A stretch of 64,000 bases of DNA from Pseudomonas asuensis (GTDB lineage Bacteria; Pseudomonadota; Gammaproteobacteria; Pseudomonadales; Pseudomonadaceae). Shown in pieces: positions 40,950 to 50,196 of this stretch; position 1 is the stretch's first letter; every line of letters starts with the position of its first letter. The translations under genes and the position numbers were made by a program. The DNA is taken from contig NZ_BMNW01000011.1 of NCBI RefSeq assembly GCF_014646755.1, positions 1 through 64,000 on the forward strand, given 5' to 3'. The notes under the pieces were generated by a model. That model saw nothing but the letters and a program-made list of their open reading frames with translations. It was not told the DNA's origin and did not search any database.

Positions 40950-41306
40950 ATGAAAGATAAAGCAATAGCAAGTTATGACGGCTTTTACATCGATAAGCAC
41001 TCCTCTAGCTGGGTATTAAAACACCCAGACATCTCCGAAGGGCTAATGTCAGCTAAGACCAAGCACGAATGTCTGCAATACCTAGCAAGACGGCTTCTTG
41101 AGATCGATCAAAGCATTTTAGCCGAGGCATTTCAGCAGAAAATGCGGGAGAAAGGTGATGACTACGGCTACTTTGATTCGCTCGACGCACTCCTTGATGA
41201 GGCGTCGTCCAATAGTAAATACTTTATAGAGGTGCTGAGGCCCGAGTTAAAGCAGCGCTTTGAGGAAAGCGGTGAGTGTTCATTCGAGATTCAGATTCTG
41301 AGATAG
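40950..41306 (+). CDS. Hypothetical protein, 118 aa
   Basis: Starts 7 nt after AGGAG, under the perfect operator at 40829. Acidic soluble protein with a helical middle (EFQQK-type heptads) and a beta end (CSFEIQILR). Monocistronic. Not recognised. Confidence 0.65.
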   Translation: MKDKAIASYDGFYIDKHSSSWVLKHPDISEGLMSAKTKHECLQYLARRLLEIDQSILAEAFQQKMREKGDDYGYFDSLDALLDEASSNSKYFIEVLRPELKQRFEESGECSFEIQILR

Positions 41307-41345
41307 CGATTATCAAAAGGAACTCGGTCTCAGCGCTTCGAAGTA

Positions 41346-41540
41346 TCAGGAGCTAGTATCTGGCTCCTGCTTAGCCATTTTATCCAGCTCCTGTTCATAT
41401 GCTTTATCCAATATAGAAGGCCTCCTCTTCCAGGGATTACGATCAGGTTTTCGTTGGGCGGCGTACGTCACAATCTCACCCTGATAATGCTGAGCTAACT
41501 CTATTAATTGAGCTCTCAGCTTTTCTTTCTCGCTTGTCAT
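41346..41540 (-). CDS. Hypothetical small protein, 64 aa
   Basis: AAAGGAAC precedes the ATG. The N-terminal half is a charged helix (MTSEKEKLRAQLIELAQHY) of coiled-coil type; the rest is basic then acidic. Divergent from parA. It could be a small DNA-binding or regulatory protein; not recognised. Confidence 0.5.
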   Translation of the reverse strand: MTSEKEKLRAQLIELAQHYQGEIVTYAAQRKPDRNPWKRRPSILDKAYEQELDKMAKQEPDTSS

Positions 41541-41594
41541 GTTCCTTTAGAGATTTCCATAGCAAATGAATGAATGATGCTAACGGAGGTATTG

Positions 41595-41610
41595 TTCCCG
41601 CATGCGGGAA
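41595..41610. repeat. parS-like palindrome 2
   Basis: TTCCCGCATGCGGGAA, a perfect 16-bp palindrome 218 bp upstream of parA. Best candidate centromere site for the ParB encoded here. Confidence 0.6.
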
Positions 41611-41733
41611 TGTTACCGATGGCTATTCATTAGTCCATGGGGACCAAGCTAGATTTCAACGACTTCTTCAGAATGCCATTTTACCTCTTAGCACCCCGCC
41701 TATTCGAGGGTCTAACCAAGAAAACTTGCAGTA

Positions 41734-41765
41734 AACCTATTTTATAGGTTGACCAAAGGGTTTAC
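41734..41765. promoter_or_regulatory. parA promoter with nested inverted repeats
   Basis: AACCTATTTTATAGGTT forms a 7-bp perfect inverted repeat; an outer pair GTAAACC (41731) and GGTTTAC (about 41759) encloses it. Probably the operator for autoregulation by ParA or for the KorA-like repressor. Confidence 0.5.
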
Positions 41766-41827
41766 ATGCATTATCTTGAGTTCACCTTAGAGATACATCT
41801 CCCGTCGAACATCAATTAGGAGGCATC

Positions 41828-42601
41828 ATGGACATCCTTAGCGTTTCTAATCAGAAAGGCGGTGTTGGTAAAACCACCATCGATATCCATCTGGCTATAC
41901 GGGCTGCGGAGCAAGGCAAGCGAGTACTCATCGTGGATTTTGACGAAGGAGATGTTTCTCAAGTCTTTCCTGAGGTAGCCGAGACCGATGAAAAGAATTA
42001 CATTCAGTCCAGCCAGTTGTTCGACGGGAGTTATGTTGGAGGCATACCTCGCCAGGTTGCCCCAAATCTATGGTTGATAGAAGCAGATCTCGCCATTCTT
42101 GATGTCGACGACATGCCACTCGAAGCTATGTATGGCCCACGAGACGCCTTAGCTACCTTCGCAGATCAGTTCGATCTATGCATAATCGATACACCTCCGA
42201 ACTTACAGAGACGTATGCTAGGGGCATTGGTGGCATCAGATGCCGTTGTTACGCCCTTCAATATCAGCCGATTTACATTGGCTCGCATACCCAAACTTCT
42301 CAATACTATTGAGAGTATCAGAGAGGTTAATCCTAACCTTCGACTATTGGGCTTTTTGCCTAATCTGGTCAACAGTCGCTCAAGCAATGAGATCGAGGCA
42401 CTTCCTGGCCTCCGAGAGATGTATGGGGATGCAATGTTTGAAGAAGCAATCATTTATCGATCCTGTGTTTCTACTTCTCTCGCTGAAGGCAAAGCCGTAT
42501 GGCAACAAGCGAGAAGTGGAGCACAGAGAGCGGCAGCTGCAGAGATGAAAGCTGCTTGTGATGCAGTTTTTGAACGTCTCTACAGCGGCTTTGGAGCATA
42601 A
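41828..42601 (+). CDS. parA: ParA partition ATPase
   Basis: 257 residues with the deviant Walker A NQKGGVGKTTIDIHL at 7-21, Walker A' VLIVDFDEGD near 36-45 and CIIDTPPN near 117. Type Ib size: no N-terminal DNA-binding domain. Binds non-specific DNA in an ATP-dependent way to segregate plasmid copies with ParB. AGGAGG precedes the ATG. Four nt from parB. Confidence 0.9.
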   Translation: MDILSVSNQKGGVGKTTIDIHLAIRAAEQGKRVLIVDFDEGDVSQVFPEVAETDEKNYIQSSQLFDGSYVGGIPRQVAPNLWLIEADLAILDVDDMPLEAMYGPRDALATFADQFDLCIIDTPPNLQRRMLGALVASDAVVTPFNISRFTLARIPKLLNTIESIREVNPNLRLLGFLPNLVNSRSSNEIEALPGLREMYGDAMFEEAIIYRSCVSTSLAEGKAVWQQARSGAQRAAAAEMKAACDAVFERLYSGFGA

Positions 42602-42604
42602 AAC

Positions 42605-43678
42605 ATGGCTAATAAAACTAATAAGCCTAATGCGTTCCTTACCCCAGCCACAAAGAAAAAGCTGTCAGCCTATCAAATGCCTAGGGGGGGAGAGCAGATC
42701 GTTGAGGTTGATCCCGATGATATCGAGTGCCGTGCTCAGATAAGGGCTGCTGACAACCCAGGCTTTACTGAGGAGTCTCTGAATGAGTTTGCCGAGGCCA
42801 TTAAACGAGATGGCCAGTTCCAACCTGCTGTAATCATGCAGAATCCAGATCCTGCAAGTCCTTATAAATATGTGATGGGAGCGGGTGAGCGGCGCCTCCG
42901 AGCATGCCGAATCGCCGGGATCAAACTTAAATGCATCATTCGCAATATGTCTGAGCAAGAGTTCATTCGCCTTCAGCGAGCCGAAAACATTCAGCGTGAA
43001 AATCTCACTCAGCTTGAAATAGCGACCGCCCTTTCAAATTCTAAAAAAGAGCTTGGTTCACTAGAGGCAGTAGCTAGGGAGTGGAAGAAATCAATCAACT
43101 GGGTTTCCGAGCGTATTAACTATTTACGCGTAGTAGAAGCCGATGGTGCTGGAAGCCAAGCAGTCAAGGAAGGTCTTACTGCTGATATCACTACTATTAC
43201 AGAGCTTGCTCGCCTGGAAAAGCAAGACCAAGAAGCTGCTAGTGAAGTTTTGGCAAAGGTTAAAGAAGATCCCTCTATAAACCTACGCAAACTTGTCCGC
43301 GATACGCGGGAAAAAATCAATGGAAGGGTAAGTAAGCTTAAATCAGAAGAAGACTATTCTTCCCACCCAGAAGATAGCTTTGAAGAATCCTCTATGAGAG
43401 AGGATGACACCAAGGCGATTACAACGAGTCCAAATAAGGCGTTGTCTGACAGCGAGCCTGAGCAGGTGAAGCCTAGTCAGCCTTCAAAAGCAAGTAATAT
43501 CCAAAAGGTCGATGAAGCCGATTTCAACCATCGCTCCACTAGAGATTTAGAGATTGAGAATAAAGCTCTTCTTATTCAAATGGAGAAACTTGAGAAAGAG
43601 ATCGAAGCTCTTCAAGCGCAATTACTAGCAAAACAAGAGGAGATAGAGAGACTTAAGGAACTAGATATCCGCTCTTAA
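42605..43678 (+). CDS. parB: ParB/KorB-type partition protein
   Basis: 357 residues. N-terminal ParB nuclease-like domain (GAGERRLRACRIAG near 95, a box with the ParB CTP-binding GxxRxxA look), an HTH region (about 133-175, from LTQLEIATALSNS to INWVSERIN), a variable acidic linker, and a C-terminal coiled coil (about 318-355) for dimerisation. It would load at parS; the TTCCCGCATGCGGGAA palindromes are the best candidates. Confidence 0.9.
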   Translation: MANKTNKPNAFLTPATKKKLSAYQMPRGGEQIVEVDPDDIECRAQIRAADNPGFTEESLNEFAEAIKRDGQFQPAVIMQNPDPASPYKYVMGAGERRLRACRIAGIKLKCIIRNMSEQEFIRLQRAENIQRENLTQLEIATALSNSKKELGSLEAVAREWKKSINWVSERINYLRVVEADGAGSQAVKEGLTADITTITELARLEKQDQEAASEVLAKVKEDPSINLRKLVRDTREKINGRVSKLKSEEDYSSHPEDSFEESSMREDDTKAITTSPNKALSDSEPEQVKPSQPSKASNIQKVDEADFNHRSTRDLEIENKALLIQMEKLEKEIEALQAQLLAKQEEIERLKELDIRS

Positions 43679-43729
43679 ACGGGTCGAATCCATTATGAAC
43701 AGAAAATATAAAGTCAAGAGTTGATAAAG

Positions 43730-44089
43730 ATGGTGCAGAGTAATTCATTAGAGCACCGTATCCCTTCTGACGCGTTTGAGAGGCTGCTACAAACAAGACG
43801 CAAGAAGATGGACCCTAAAAATATCGAAGCGGCAAGAGAACTCCTAGTCGAGGGTCTGGCACTTCAATATGTAGCTGACAAATACGGGCTAACTAAGCAA
43901 AGGGCGCTGGCTATAAGGGACAAACTTTATGCTGCATATGTACAACTTCCTCCAGACGGCTGGGAGACAGCAACCGTCTGTGCGCCTAAAGATATGCTGG
44001 ATCAATTTCTTATAAAGGTAGGGGAGTGCCGTCGAGAGATTCAGAATGTCCGTGCCAATAACGGCACCCGGGTCAAGAAGCCAAAATGA
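43730..44089 (+). CDS. KorA/TrfB-type transcriptional repressor
   Basis: 119 residues. The HTH segment (GLALQYVADKYGLTKQRALA, about residues 43-62) and the following dimer region (AIRDKLYAAYVQLPPDGWE) match the TrfB/KorA family, which controls plasmid replication, maintenance and transfer genes from palindromic operators. ATG at 43730; a TTG at 43721 is in frame. Third gene of the par operon. It is the leading candidate to bind one of the plasmid-wide palindromes, though this is inference. Confidence 0.75.
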   Translation: MVQSNSLEHRIPSDAFERLLQTRRKKMDPKNIEAARELLVEGLALQYVADKYGLTKQRALAIRDKLYAAYVQLPPDGWETATVCAPKDMLDQFLIKVGECRREIQNVRANNGTRVKKPK

Positions 44090-44197
44090 AACTTGATTGC
44101 TGCCTGGTTCGACGCACCTGAACCCAAGTCACCCTATCAGCCTGAACCAGGGCCGAGTTCACGAAGTAATGTATGTATGCCGAGCTAGCTTGCATCC

Positions 44198-44213
44198 TTC
44201 CCGCATGCGGGAA
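44198..44213. repeat. parS-like palindrome 3
   Basis: Second perfect TTCCCGCATGCGGGAA, about 110 bp after the korA-like gene, so the par operon is bracketed by two identical sites. Confidence 0.6.
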
Positions 44214-44326
44214 AAAGGAGACAAGTGAAAACTATCTGACTGGGTGTCTACCACTGAACTACTGAAGTGTCATTTACCTTATATTAATAATACAGGGATG
44301 GTATTATTAACAATAATATACACTAA

Positions 44327-44352
44327 AAAACCCTCAGCTGAGAGGGTTTTTA
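44327..44352. terminator. Bidirectional Rho-independent terminator
   Basis: AAAACCCTC and GAGGGTTTT form a nine-bp stem with a six-base loop; runs of A and T flank both sides. Located between the convergent par operon and the 44384 gene. Confidence 0.75.
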
Positions 44353-44383
44353 GTTTTGTGCGCAATTGATTGGTATTGATTTA

Positions 44384-45097
44384 TTACCTCATTTTTGGCC
44401 CTTTGCTGCGGTCTGCATCAATGTCCTGAGGTGCTTGATTACTGATCTGCTTATCTGATGAAGAGGGAGAGTCTAATGTGATCCTGATGTTGGGGTGTAA
44501 CCGGCAGCTGGCTTCCTGAATAGCACTCCAGTGCTCATAAGGTACAACCCCTACAGTTAAAGGCCTTTCGCTTACAGCAGACTTAGCAGGAAAAGCTAAT
44601 ACCTTAAGGTGCTCCCACCCCGAAGCGGACATTACAGCTTGGATTAATTCTGGGCGCTGCATAATCAGATGATGAGGTTTTGATAGGTCCATTCCTGAGA
44701 CATTCGAACCATCCCGCTCAAATTTGTTTCTTAAGATATCTTCAACCTCGTCTAGGGAGTTGCGTGAAAGCCGTTGAAACGATAGGAAATCGTGTCGAGG
44801 TATATCACCAGGCTTCATCATCAGTGGGTTTTGTTTCTGATCTAGCTTGACCAGGAAGTCAATAACCGTGAATTGTAATCGATTTTTATCGGCGTACTGC
44901 CTCGCGGCCATGAAGCCTTCCTGCTTACTTTGATAGCCATAAAGTGCAGAAAAAGCCCCAGGTATGGGGCTTTTCATAGGAAGACTACAATCCTTCAGAG
45001 CAATGGAACTCGGCGGTTGCCCTTGATAAAAGTAGACTGTCGATAGCTCTATAATGTGCTGTGAGTCAGGCTTTTCATTCGTGCTCACCACTATCAC
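44384..45097 (-). CDS. Hypothetical protein, 237 aa
   Basis: Soluble, alpha/beta, no recognised motif. The GTG start overlaps the end of the upstream gene by 23 nt, so it is co-transcribed and probably coupled; another GTG three codons on is possible. Ser/Asp-rich C-terminal tail. Partner of the HTH protein at 45075 by position. Confidence 0.55.
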   Translation of the reverse strand: MIVVSTNEKPDSQHIIELSTVYFYQGQPPSSIALKDCSLPMKSPIPGAFSALYGYQSKQEGFMAARQYADKNRLQFTVIDFLVKLDQKQNPLMMKPGDIPRHDFLSFQRLSRNSLDEVEDILRNKFERDGSNVSGMDLSKPHHLIMQRPELIQAVMSASGWEHLKVLAFPAKSAVSERPLTVGVVPYEHWSAIQEASCRLHPNIRITLDSPSSSDKQISNQAPQDIDADRSKGPKMR

Positions 45098-45614
45098 CTT
45101 GTTTTGTCCAACCCTGAATCAAGACCTTACTCACTCCCTGACGTGCGCCTACAGTACTCACCACATCTGCCATTAGCCGTTGTGTTTTTTTTGGAGTTAG
45201 CTTGAGTCGCTTAAGCCCCTCAATCCATTTAACAACTGGCCGTCCAGCGTTCCCACCATGCAACAAAATTCTGTAAGCAGTTGGTGGTGTTCGCCCAATC
45301 AATGTAGCGAACTTGTCCCTATCCTGTGGTGAATCCGTAAAGCCTAAAAAATCGTAAAACTCTACAACGTTGGGGGGTATTACGATTGGGGACGATTCAG
45401 GGTACTCACGGTATAAATATAAAAGCATGGCAATCACGGGGTCGGTTATCGGCTCAGCCGAATTATCCGTGTTTGTCAGCTCCTCCCATTTTGCTTTTTG
45501 CAAGCCAAAAGCATCAGCTGCAGCAGGTTTGGACAGACCATTCTCGATCCGCCAACGCTCCAAATCCGTTCCACGAAAAGGATGGAGTTCGTGCAATTCA
45601 TCTAAATTGTTCAT
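45075..45614 (-). CDS. HTH-type DNA-binding protein, 179 aa
   Basis: AAGGGCGACC precedes the ATG. An N-terminal Cro/XRE-like stretch (WRIENGLSKPAAADAFGL, about residues 21-38) and a second HTH-like stretch (KFATLIGRTPPTAYRILL, about 95-112) suggest two DNA-binding regions. The palindromic operator at 45710 lies in its upstream region, shared with the divergent 1195-residue gene. Likely a regulator, possibly of that gene. Confidence 0.6.
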   Translation of the reverse strand: MNNLDELHELHPFRGTDLERWRIENGLSKPAAADAFGLQKAKWEELTNTDNSAEPITDPVIAMLLYLYREYPESSPIVIPPNVVEFYDFLGFTDSPQDRDKFATLIGRTPPTAYRILLHGGNAGRPVVKWIEGLKRLKLTPKKTQRLMADVVSTVGARQGVSKVLIQGWTKQGDSGEHE

Positions 45615-45709
45615 GGTCGCCCTTGTAAGGTCAATGATAGCAGAGGTTGCGCTCCGTTTATCGCTCTATATGTAAAGCAAAAGCAAAGGTCTTTTATAGC
45701 AAGATAATT

Positions 45710-45731
45710 TTGTATAATGTACATTATACGT
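45710..45731. promoter_or_regulatory. 22-bp palindromic operator, divergent promoters
   Basis: Core GTATAATGTACATTATAC is a perfect 18-bp palindrome with TATAAT-like -10 boxes on both strands. It serves the 45614 (minus) and 45815 (plus) genes. Confidence 0.65.
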
Positions 45732-45814
45732 ATTAGTAAGAGCTATGAATTAACTTGCCTTTCGCGGTTATGACGCTCGCTGTGAGCGAGGTAACTGATT
45801 CTTGAGGCAGACCG

Positions 45815-48800
45815 ATGACTTACGCAGGCAAACCTAGGGGAAAAGGCATGACAGAAGAAATTGAGCAGAAATGGGAGCACTTTAGGCAAACCATTTATGA
45901 ACGACATAATAATCCTGGAAAGCATGAGTCATCTCCCTTAGGTTCAATTGAAGACCGGAATGTGGCTTTTGCTGACTGGTCAGCATTGAGCAAATCATTG
46001 GGCCAGTCGCCAAATATCCCAACCCCCGTATTGAGGCATTGGATAGCTGCTGATATCTCAGACTTCAAACAACTTTCGCCTCAAGATCATGCATCAGCCG
46101 CCACATTAATGTCATCTAATTTTTCCACATATCCACCATATACGGAATTAATGAGTTCCGTCGATGACGAGATGACGAAAAAAATTAGAGCTTTGGATGC
46201 TGAAAATACTCATCAGATCCATCTGAAGGAAGCTCGCAAAGCAATAGACATGGCATTGATGAATGCATCAGCTCCAGCCCTCGCAGCAGCTGAAAAACAG
46301 CTTGGTTCCGAGTGGGAACAAGCTCAAAAGCATCGGTTAAATCAACGAATCAGCGATGAAGAGACTGTTAAGGCCGCTATGCTCAGCGCCTTAAAAGACA
46401 TTCGGAATGAACTTCAAAAACAAGAAAAAAAGGATCGAAGTACTAAGCCGCTTGCTAAACGTCTAGCTGAAATGGCCGGGGTCGAGCCTGGAAGCAAAAC
46501 ACATGAAATCAGTCGAATTGATCGCGCTATTAAAGAGATAGAGCGGACAACTCCGAAAGAGATCGAGCCACAGAAGATGTCTTTCTCCTCCTTGCTCGAA
46601 TATGAGCGCGAGAATGATCGCGAACGAATTAGCAGAGGAATCGTAATAGGTGGAGGTTCAACAAAGCAGCAATGGGTAGAAGATGAATTAGTGAAACGAG
46701 TTGTAAGCCCTAATTTCGATCTAAGTCCGAGGCCTACTGCTCCCGAATATTCACCGCATTTTCTTCAAGAGATAGAAAATAAGCTAAAAGTAGATGCCCG
46801 CGCTTTTGCTGAGAAATTGAGGGATGGAGACAGCCTCGCTCAATCTAGTATTAGTTACTTTGCTTCAAGCCAGCTCAGGAGCTTAAGCCGCCAAAGGGAG
46901 TTTGCTTCTCCTGAAACACCTCAGCACACATCTTCTGAAAAAGTTAACAAGGATGAATTGCAACTTCATGTCAGTGAGCCCAGAGCTAATGGCTTTGCCT
47001 CTCCAGTTGCTCCTGCTCCAGAACCCCAATCTAGTTCTCGTCATGAGCAACCAGATAGCATTCTAAGCGCTTCTTCCGTTCCTAGTGTGGATCAGCAAGA
47101 AGCTACCCCGTCCCACAGTACATCCAGTTCACCTCTAACAACTGCCGGTGAATCCAATCAAGCAGAGGATGTTGGCGAGCTACTGCCAGCAAAGAACCAG
47201 GTAGCAGAAGAGAAAATAGAGGAGCAACGTAAACTGCGTGAAGCTGAGATTGCGGATCAGCTTACCCATGAAAGATCAAACCCCTTAGAAGCCAACGGGT
47301 TCATTTTTCCAGATAAGCCTAGCGATACAGCATCTGCTGAAGATCCCAAGGATGTCATAGCCCGCCTGGTAGAAGGGATCACCTATAAGAACCGCAACGA
47401 TGGCTCTGTGCTTTACCTAGTAAATGATAATGAAGCATTCATTGATCATGGTCGGCAGATATTAATGGCTCCCAAAGCCTCGGAAGATGAGGCTATTTTG
47501 GCTGCAATCCTGCTTGCCAAAGAAAAGTTTGGTAGCTCTTTTAATATTACCGGCACTGATGAGTTCAAGCGTCAGGCTATGGAAGTGATGCTGAAATATG
47601 AAATCGACGTTAAATTCTCCGACCCTCAACAACTCGCCCTCAAAAATGACTTAATCAAGAAGCGGGAAGAACAGCAAGAGCCTGAGTCTGAGTCTAAATC
47701 TGAGTCTGCCCAGTTCAATAGTGATGCTCGTCTAGGTACGCCAGCACAGGAAGCGTCTGTTGCCACAGGACCGTCTGCATCAAAAGTCATTGCGGATGAT
47801 GTTGCACTCGCTTCCTCGTTACTGAATGTCAAGCAAGAGCCTGTTGATAGGATGCAGGGGGTAGTCAAGGAGTATGGTGCTGCCCCATATCACAACGAGC
47901 CCAAAGCCAAAGAGAGCTTCTTTGTTACTTTGGAAAATGCAGATGGAAAATATAATACTGTTTGGGGAGTAGACCTGCCAAGGGCGCTGCATAAGGCAGA
48001 TATCCAGGCAGGAGATACAATACAACTCGAAAACTTAGGGCGAGAGAAAGTTATCGTTCCGGTTCCCGAATACGATGAAACTGGTAATCAGGTAGGGACT
48101 CACGAGTTAGAAACCTATAGAAACGCTTGGCGAGCCGATTTACTGGATCGCCCAGCCGTTGAGGAAACACTGGAAGATTTCGAGTCTGATTATACCGGGC
48201 ATGATGTTGCTTTTGAAAATGAGCTAATCGAAAAGGTTAGATCAGGCGATATCAAAAATGCTATTGCATCAATGGACGAAGAAAAGCTTGAAAGAGTTGA
48301 AGCCGTCCTATCAGACATGAACTCGCTAGGTACTGATGCCCCATTTTGGAGGCGTCATGAAGATCAAGTTGAAAATGTCTTCAACAATGACATCGACCAT
48401 TTCGCCAACAACCTTAATAAAGCTCTATTCGAGAACATCGCTGATCGTTATACACAGCTCCAAGAAAGCGGTGCTATTACCTTAAATACCTCCAGTTCAT
48501 CCTTTGATAATGATCCATCTTTGAAGCGTTCTGATTCGCTAATTGCGGTGAGCGCCCATAACTGGTGGACGACTCAAAAGCAATTGATTGAAGAATGGGC
48601 CAAGAATGACGAGGAAAAGCAGGCCGACCTCAAGTTACTGGGAGCTGAGCCACCGGCAAGCCAGATCTATTGGTTTGATAAATCAGGTAGTCCAGCTCAA
48701 GCTCCTATAGATGACTATGAGCACGAGTTGGCCCGTAACTTTAAATCTTCTGATACTGGATCAAACGTATTGCGTGGGCGTGACGCAATAAGCATGAATA

Positions 48801-49402
48801 GTAGCGCCGCTGAGCTTGAAAATCACTTTAAGGAGTTCGTTATGAATAGCAACGAAAACTCGAATAAAGCAGAAGATCTAGTATTACGTGGAGTTAAGCG
48901 CAACGAAAATGGCAATGGCTATGAAACTACGGTTCTTTTGTTCAAAGGACAGGGGGACTATCTCCAAGGATTTGTCAAAATTGGAGATCAAAAGCATCAC
49001 GTAATTGCACACATCAATGAACGGAAGGTCGATACTACAACCGGTGAATTGAAGCCAAATTTCTTAAAGTTGAGTGAACGGGTGGGCGATGGCCAGTGGA
49101 AAGAGATTGGCTTTGGAAACGCCGTTAATAAGCGTAACGATAATAAGCAAGTTCACTTTGACGAAATGCTTTTTAACGTAGGCGGCCAAACGCTTAATGC
49201 CAGGATAACTAAGCATGTTGATGAGGAAATGCATCGCAAGCTAGGATTTGTCGAGGAGCGACTGGAAAGGCCCAAGGATTCGACTAAACAAATGCCGGCT
49301 TCAATTCCGGCTCCCTCACAATCACCAGCACATGCATCTGCCGAGAATGCATTCAACGAAGTTGCAAAACAGGCTCAACGGCCACGAATGGCCCGAGCTT
49401 AA
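45815..49402 (+). CDS. Large LPD7-domain plasmid protein, 1195 aa
   Basis: The first 330 residues are helical and charged. A low-complexity Ser/Pro/Glu linker follows (about 370-460). Residues about 515-610 (ITYKNRNDGSVLYLVNDNEA to FNITGTDEFKRQAMEVMLK) match the LPD7 polyvalent-protein domain also seen at the relaxase C-terminus in this window. Near 700-790 a beta-rich module (YNTVWGVDLPRALHKA) is of a kind often seen in large conjugation proteins. A C-terminal beta domain covers about 1020-1140. Start at ATG 45815 or 45848. Polyvalent proteins may be sent with the DNA into the recipient; inference. Confidence 0.7.
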   Translation: MTYAGKPRGKGMTEEIEQKWEHFRQTIYERHNNPGKHESSPLGSIEDRNVAFADWSALSKSLGQSPNIPTPVLRHWIAADISDFKQLSPQDHASAATLMSSNFSTYPPYTELMSSVDDEMTKKIRALDAENTHQIHLKEARKAIDMALMNASAPALAAAEKQLGSEWEQAQKHRLNQRISDEETVKAAMLSALKDIRNELQKQEKKDRSTKPLAKRLAEMAGVEPGSKTHEISRIDRAIKEIERTTPKEIEPQKMSFSSLLEYERENDRERISRGIVIGGGSTKQQWVEDELVKRVVSPNFDLSPRPTAPEYSPHFLQEIENKLKVDARAFAEKLRDGDSLAQSSISYFASSQLRSLSRQREFASPETPQHTSSEKVNKDELQLHVSEPRANGFASPVAPAPEPQSSSRHEQPDSILSASSVPSVDQQEATPSHSTSSSPLTTAGESNQAEDVGELLPAKNQVAEEKIEEQRKLREAEIADQLTHERSNPLEANGFIFPDKPSDTASAEDPKDVIARLVEGITYKNRNDGSVLYLVNDNEAFIDHGRQILMAPKASEDEAILAAILLAKEKFGSSFNITGTDEFKRQAMEVMLKYEIDVKFSDPQQLALKNDLIKKREEQQEPESESKSESAQFNSDARLGTPAQEASVATGPSASKVIADDVALASSLLNVKQEPVDRMQGVVKEYGAAPYHNEPKAKESFFVTLENADGKYNTVWGVDLPRALHKADIQAGDTIQLENLGREKVIVPVPEYDETGNQVGTHELETYRNAWRADLLDRPAVEETLEDFESDYTGHDVAFENELIEKVRSGDIKNAIASMDEEKLERVEAVLSDMNSLGTDAPFWRRHEDQVENVFNNDIDHFANNLNKALFENIADRYTQLQESGAITLNTSSSSFDNDPSLKRSDSLIAVSAHNWWTTQKQLIEEWAKNDEEKQADLKLLGAEPPASQIYWFDKSGSPAQAPIDDYEHELARNFKSSDTGSNVLRGRDAISMNSSAAELENHFKEFVMNSNENSNKAEDLVLRGVKRNENGNGYETTVLLFKGQGDYLQGFVKIGDQKHHVIAHINERKVDTTTGELKPNFLKLSERVGDGQWKEIGFGNAVNKRNDNKQVHFDEMLFNVGGQTLNARITKHVDEEMHRKLGFVEERLERPKDSTKQMPASIPAPSQSPAHASAENAFNEVAKQAQRPRMARA

Positions 49403-49434
49403 TCGATATGCTTGCTTATCCTGGGAGGAGTTCA

Positions 49435-49926
49435 ATGAAAGGTTTTCTATGCACGTTGATCGTAGCAATGCTGTGCTCAGTATCTATAACTGAAGCGGCA
49501 ACGTGCCGAAGCGGTGAGGCCGCTGAAAGAGGAGGCCAGAAAGGATATGACCGGGATAAGCAGGCAGCTCAGGAAACTGCGGACAGAGATAGAAGTTCAT
49601 CAGATATTCTAGGGAAATGCATAGGTGGAATAACTGCTGTAACAACTGCCCCCCAATTCCCATCACTGGCTGAGATCTGGGAGGCCATAAAGGACAAGGT
49701 TTGCGCAATAGCTAGCAATCAGGTTCACGGTGCTATAAGTGAGGTCAATAGCCAGATTGGTGGTGTCATGCGGGACATCAATGGCCAGATTGATGATACA
49801 GGTGTTAACGATATCGGAAGGCCAATTGGGGTGGACGTTGGCGTCGGCACACCTGTAAGAATCGATCAGTCCGCCAAGAGTGGTGCCTCGTCTTCCTCTG
49901 CTTTTTGGAGTGAGGTATGGAAATAG
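49435..49926 (+). CDS. Small exported protein, 163 aa
   Basis: Start at the ATG after GGGAGGAGTTCA. Signal peptide of about 21 residues, then a charged Arg/Asp/Lys-rich region, a Cys pair (about 59 and 83) and a helical part with a repeated VNSQIGGVMRDINGQIDD pattern. Reminiscent of small exported conjugation factors. Lies 32 nt after the LPD7 gene, likely cotranscribed. Not recognised. Confidence 0.6.
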   Translation: MKGFLCTLIVAMLCSVSITEAATCRSGEAAERGGQKGYDRDKQAAQETADRDRSSSDILGKCIGGITAVTTAPQFPSLAEIWEAIKDKVCAIASNQVHGAISEVNSQIGGVMRDINGQIDDTGVNDIGRPIGVDVGVGTPVRIDQSAKSGASSSSAFWSEVWK

Positions 49927-50196
49927 GTCAGTAAGAAAACTAATAGTCAGGCTGCAGCGATTGAGTTTGAGCAATACCAGGCGCACGACTACGATGTCGA
50001 GTTAATGGTTTGAACCACTCTTCGAGCCAGCCTGATTACACCCATAGCCAGCCATAAGATGTCAGCGCTTACGAGTCGGGAAAAGTTGTTGGAACACAAC
50101 GCGGGTCAAGTTGAGATGATCGCTCAACTTGCACGGAAAGCGAGGAGATGCCGATTGATATGGTGTTAAATGCAAATAAATCGTCATCCTATTTTC

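Noticed and set aside
44299-44322. AT-rich imperfect palindrome GTATTATT...AATAATATAC
   Set aside because: Resembles the plasmid-wide operator but lies between convergent gene ends and lacks the CG flanks; more likely AT-rich spacer next to the terminator.
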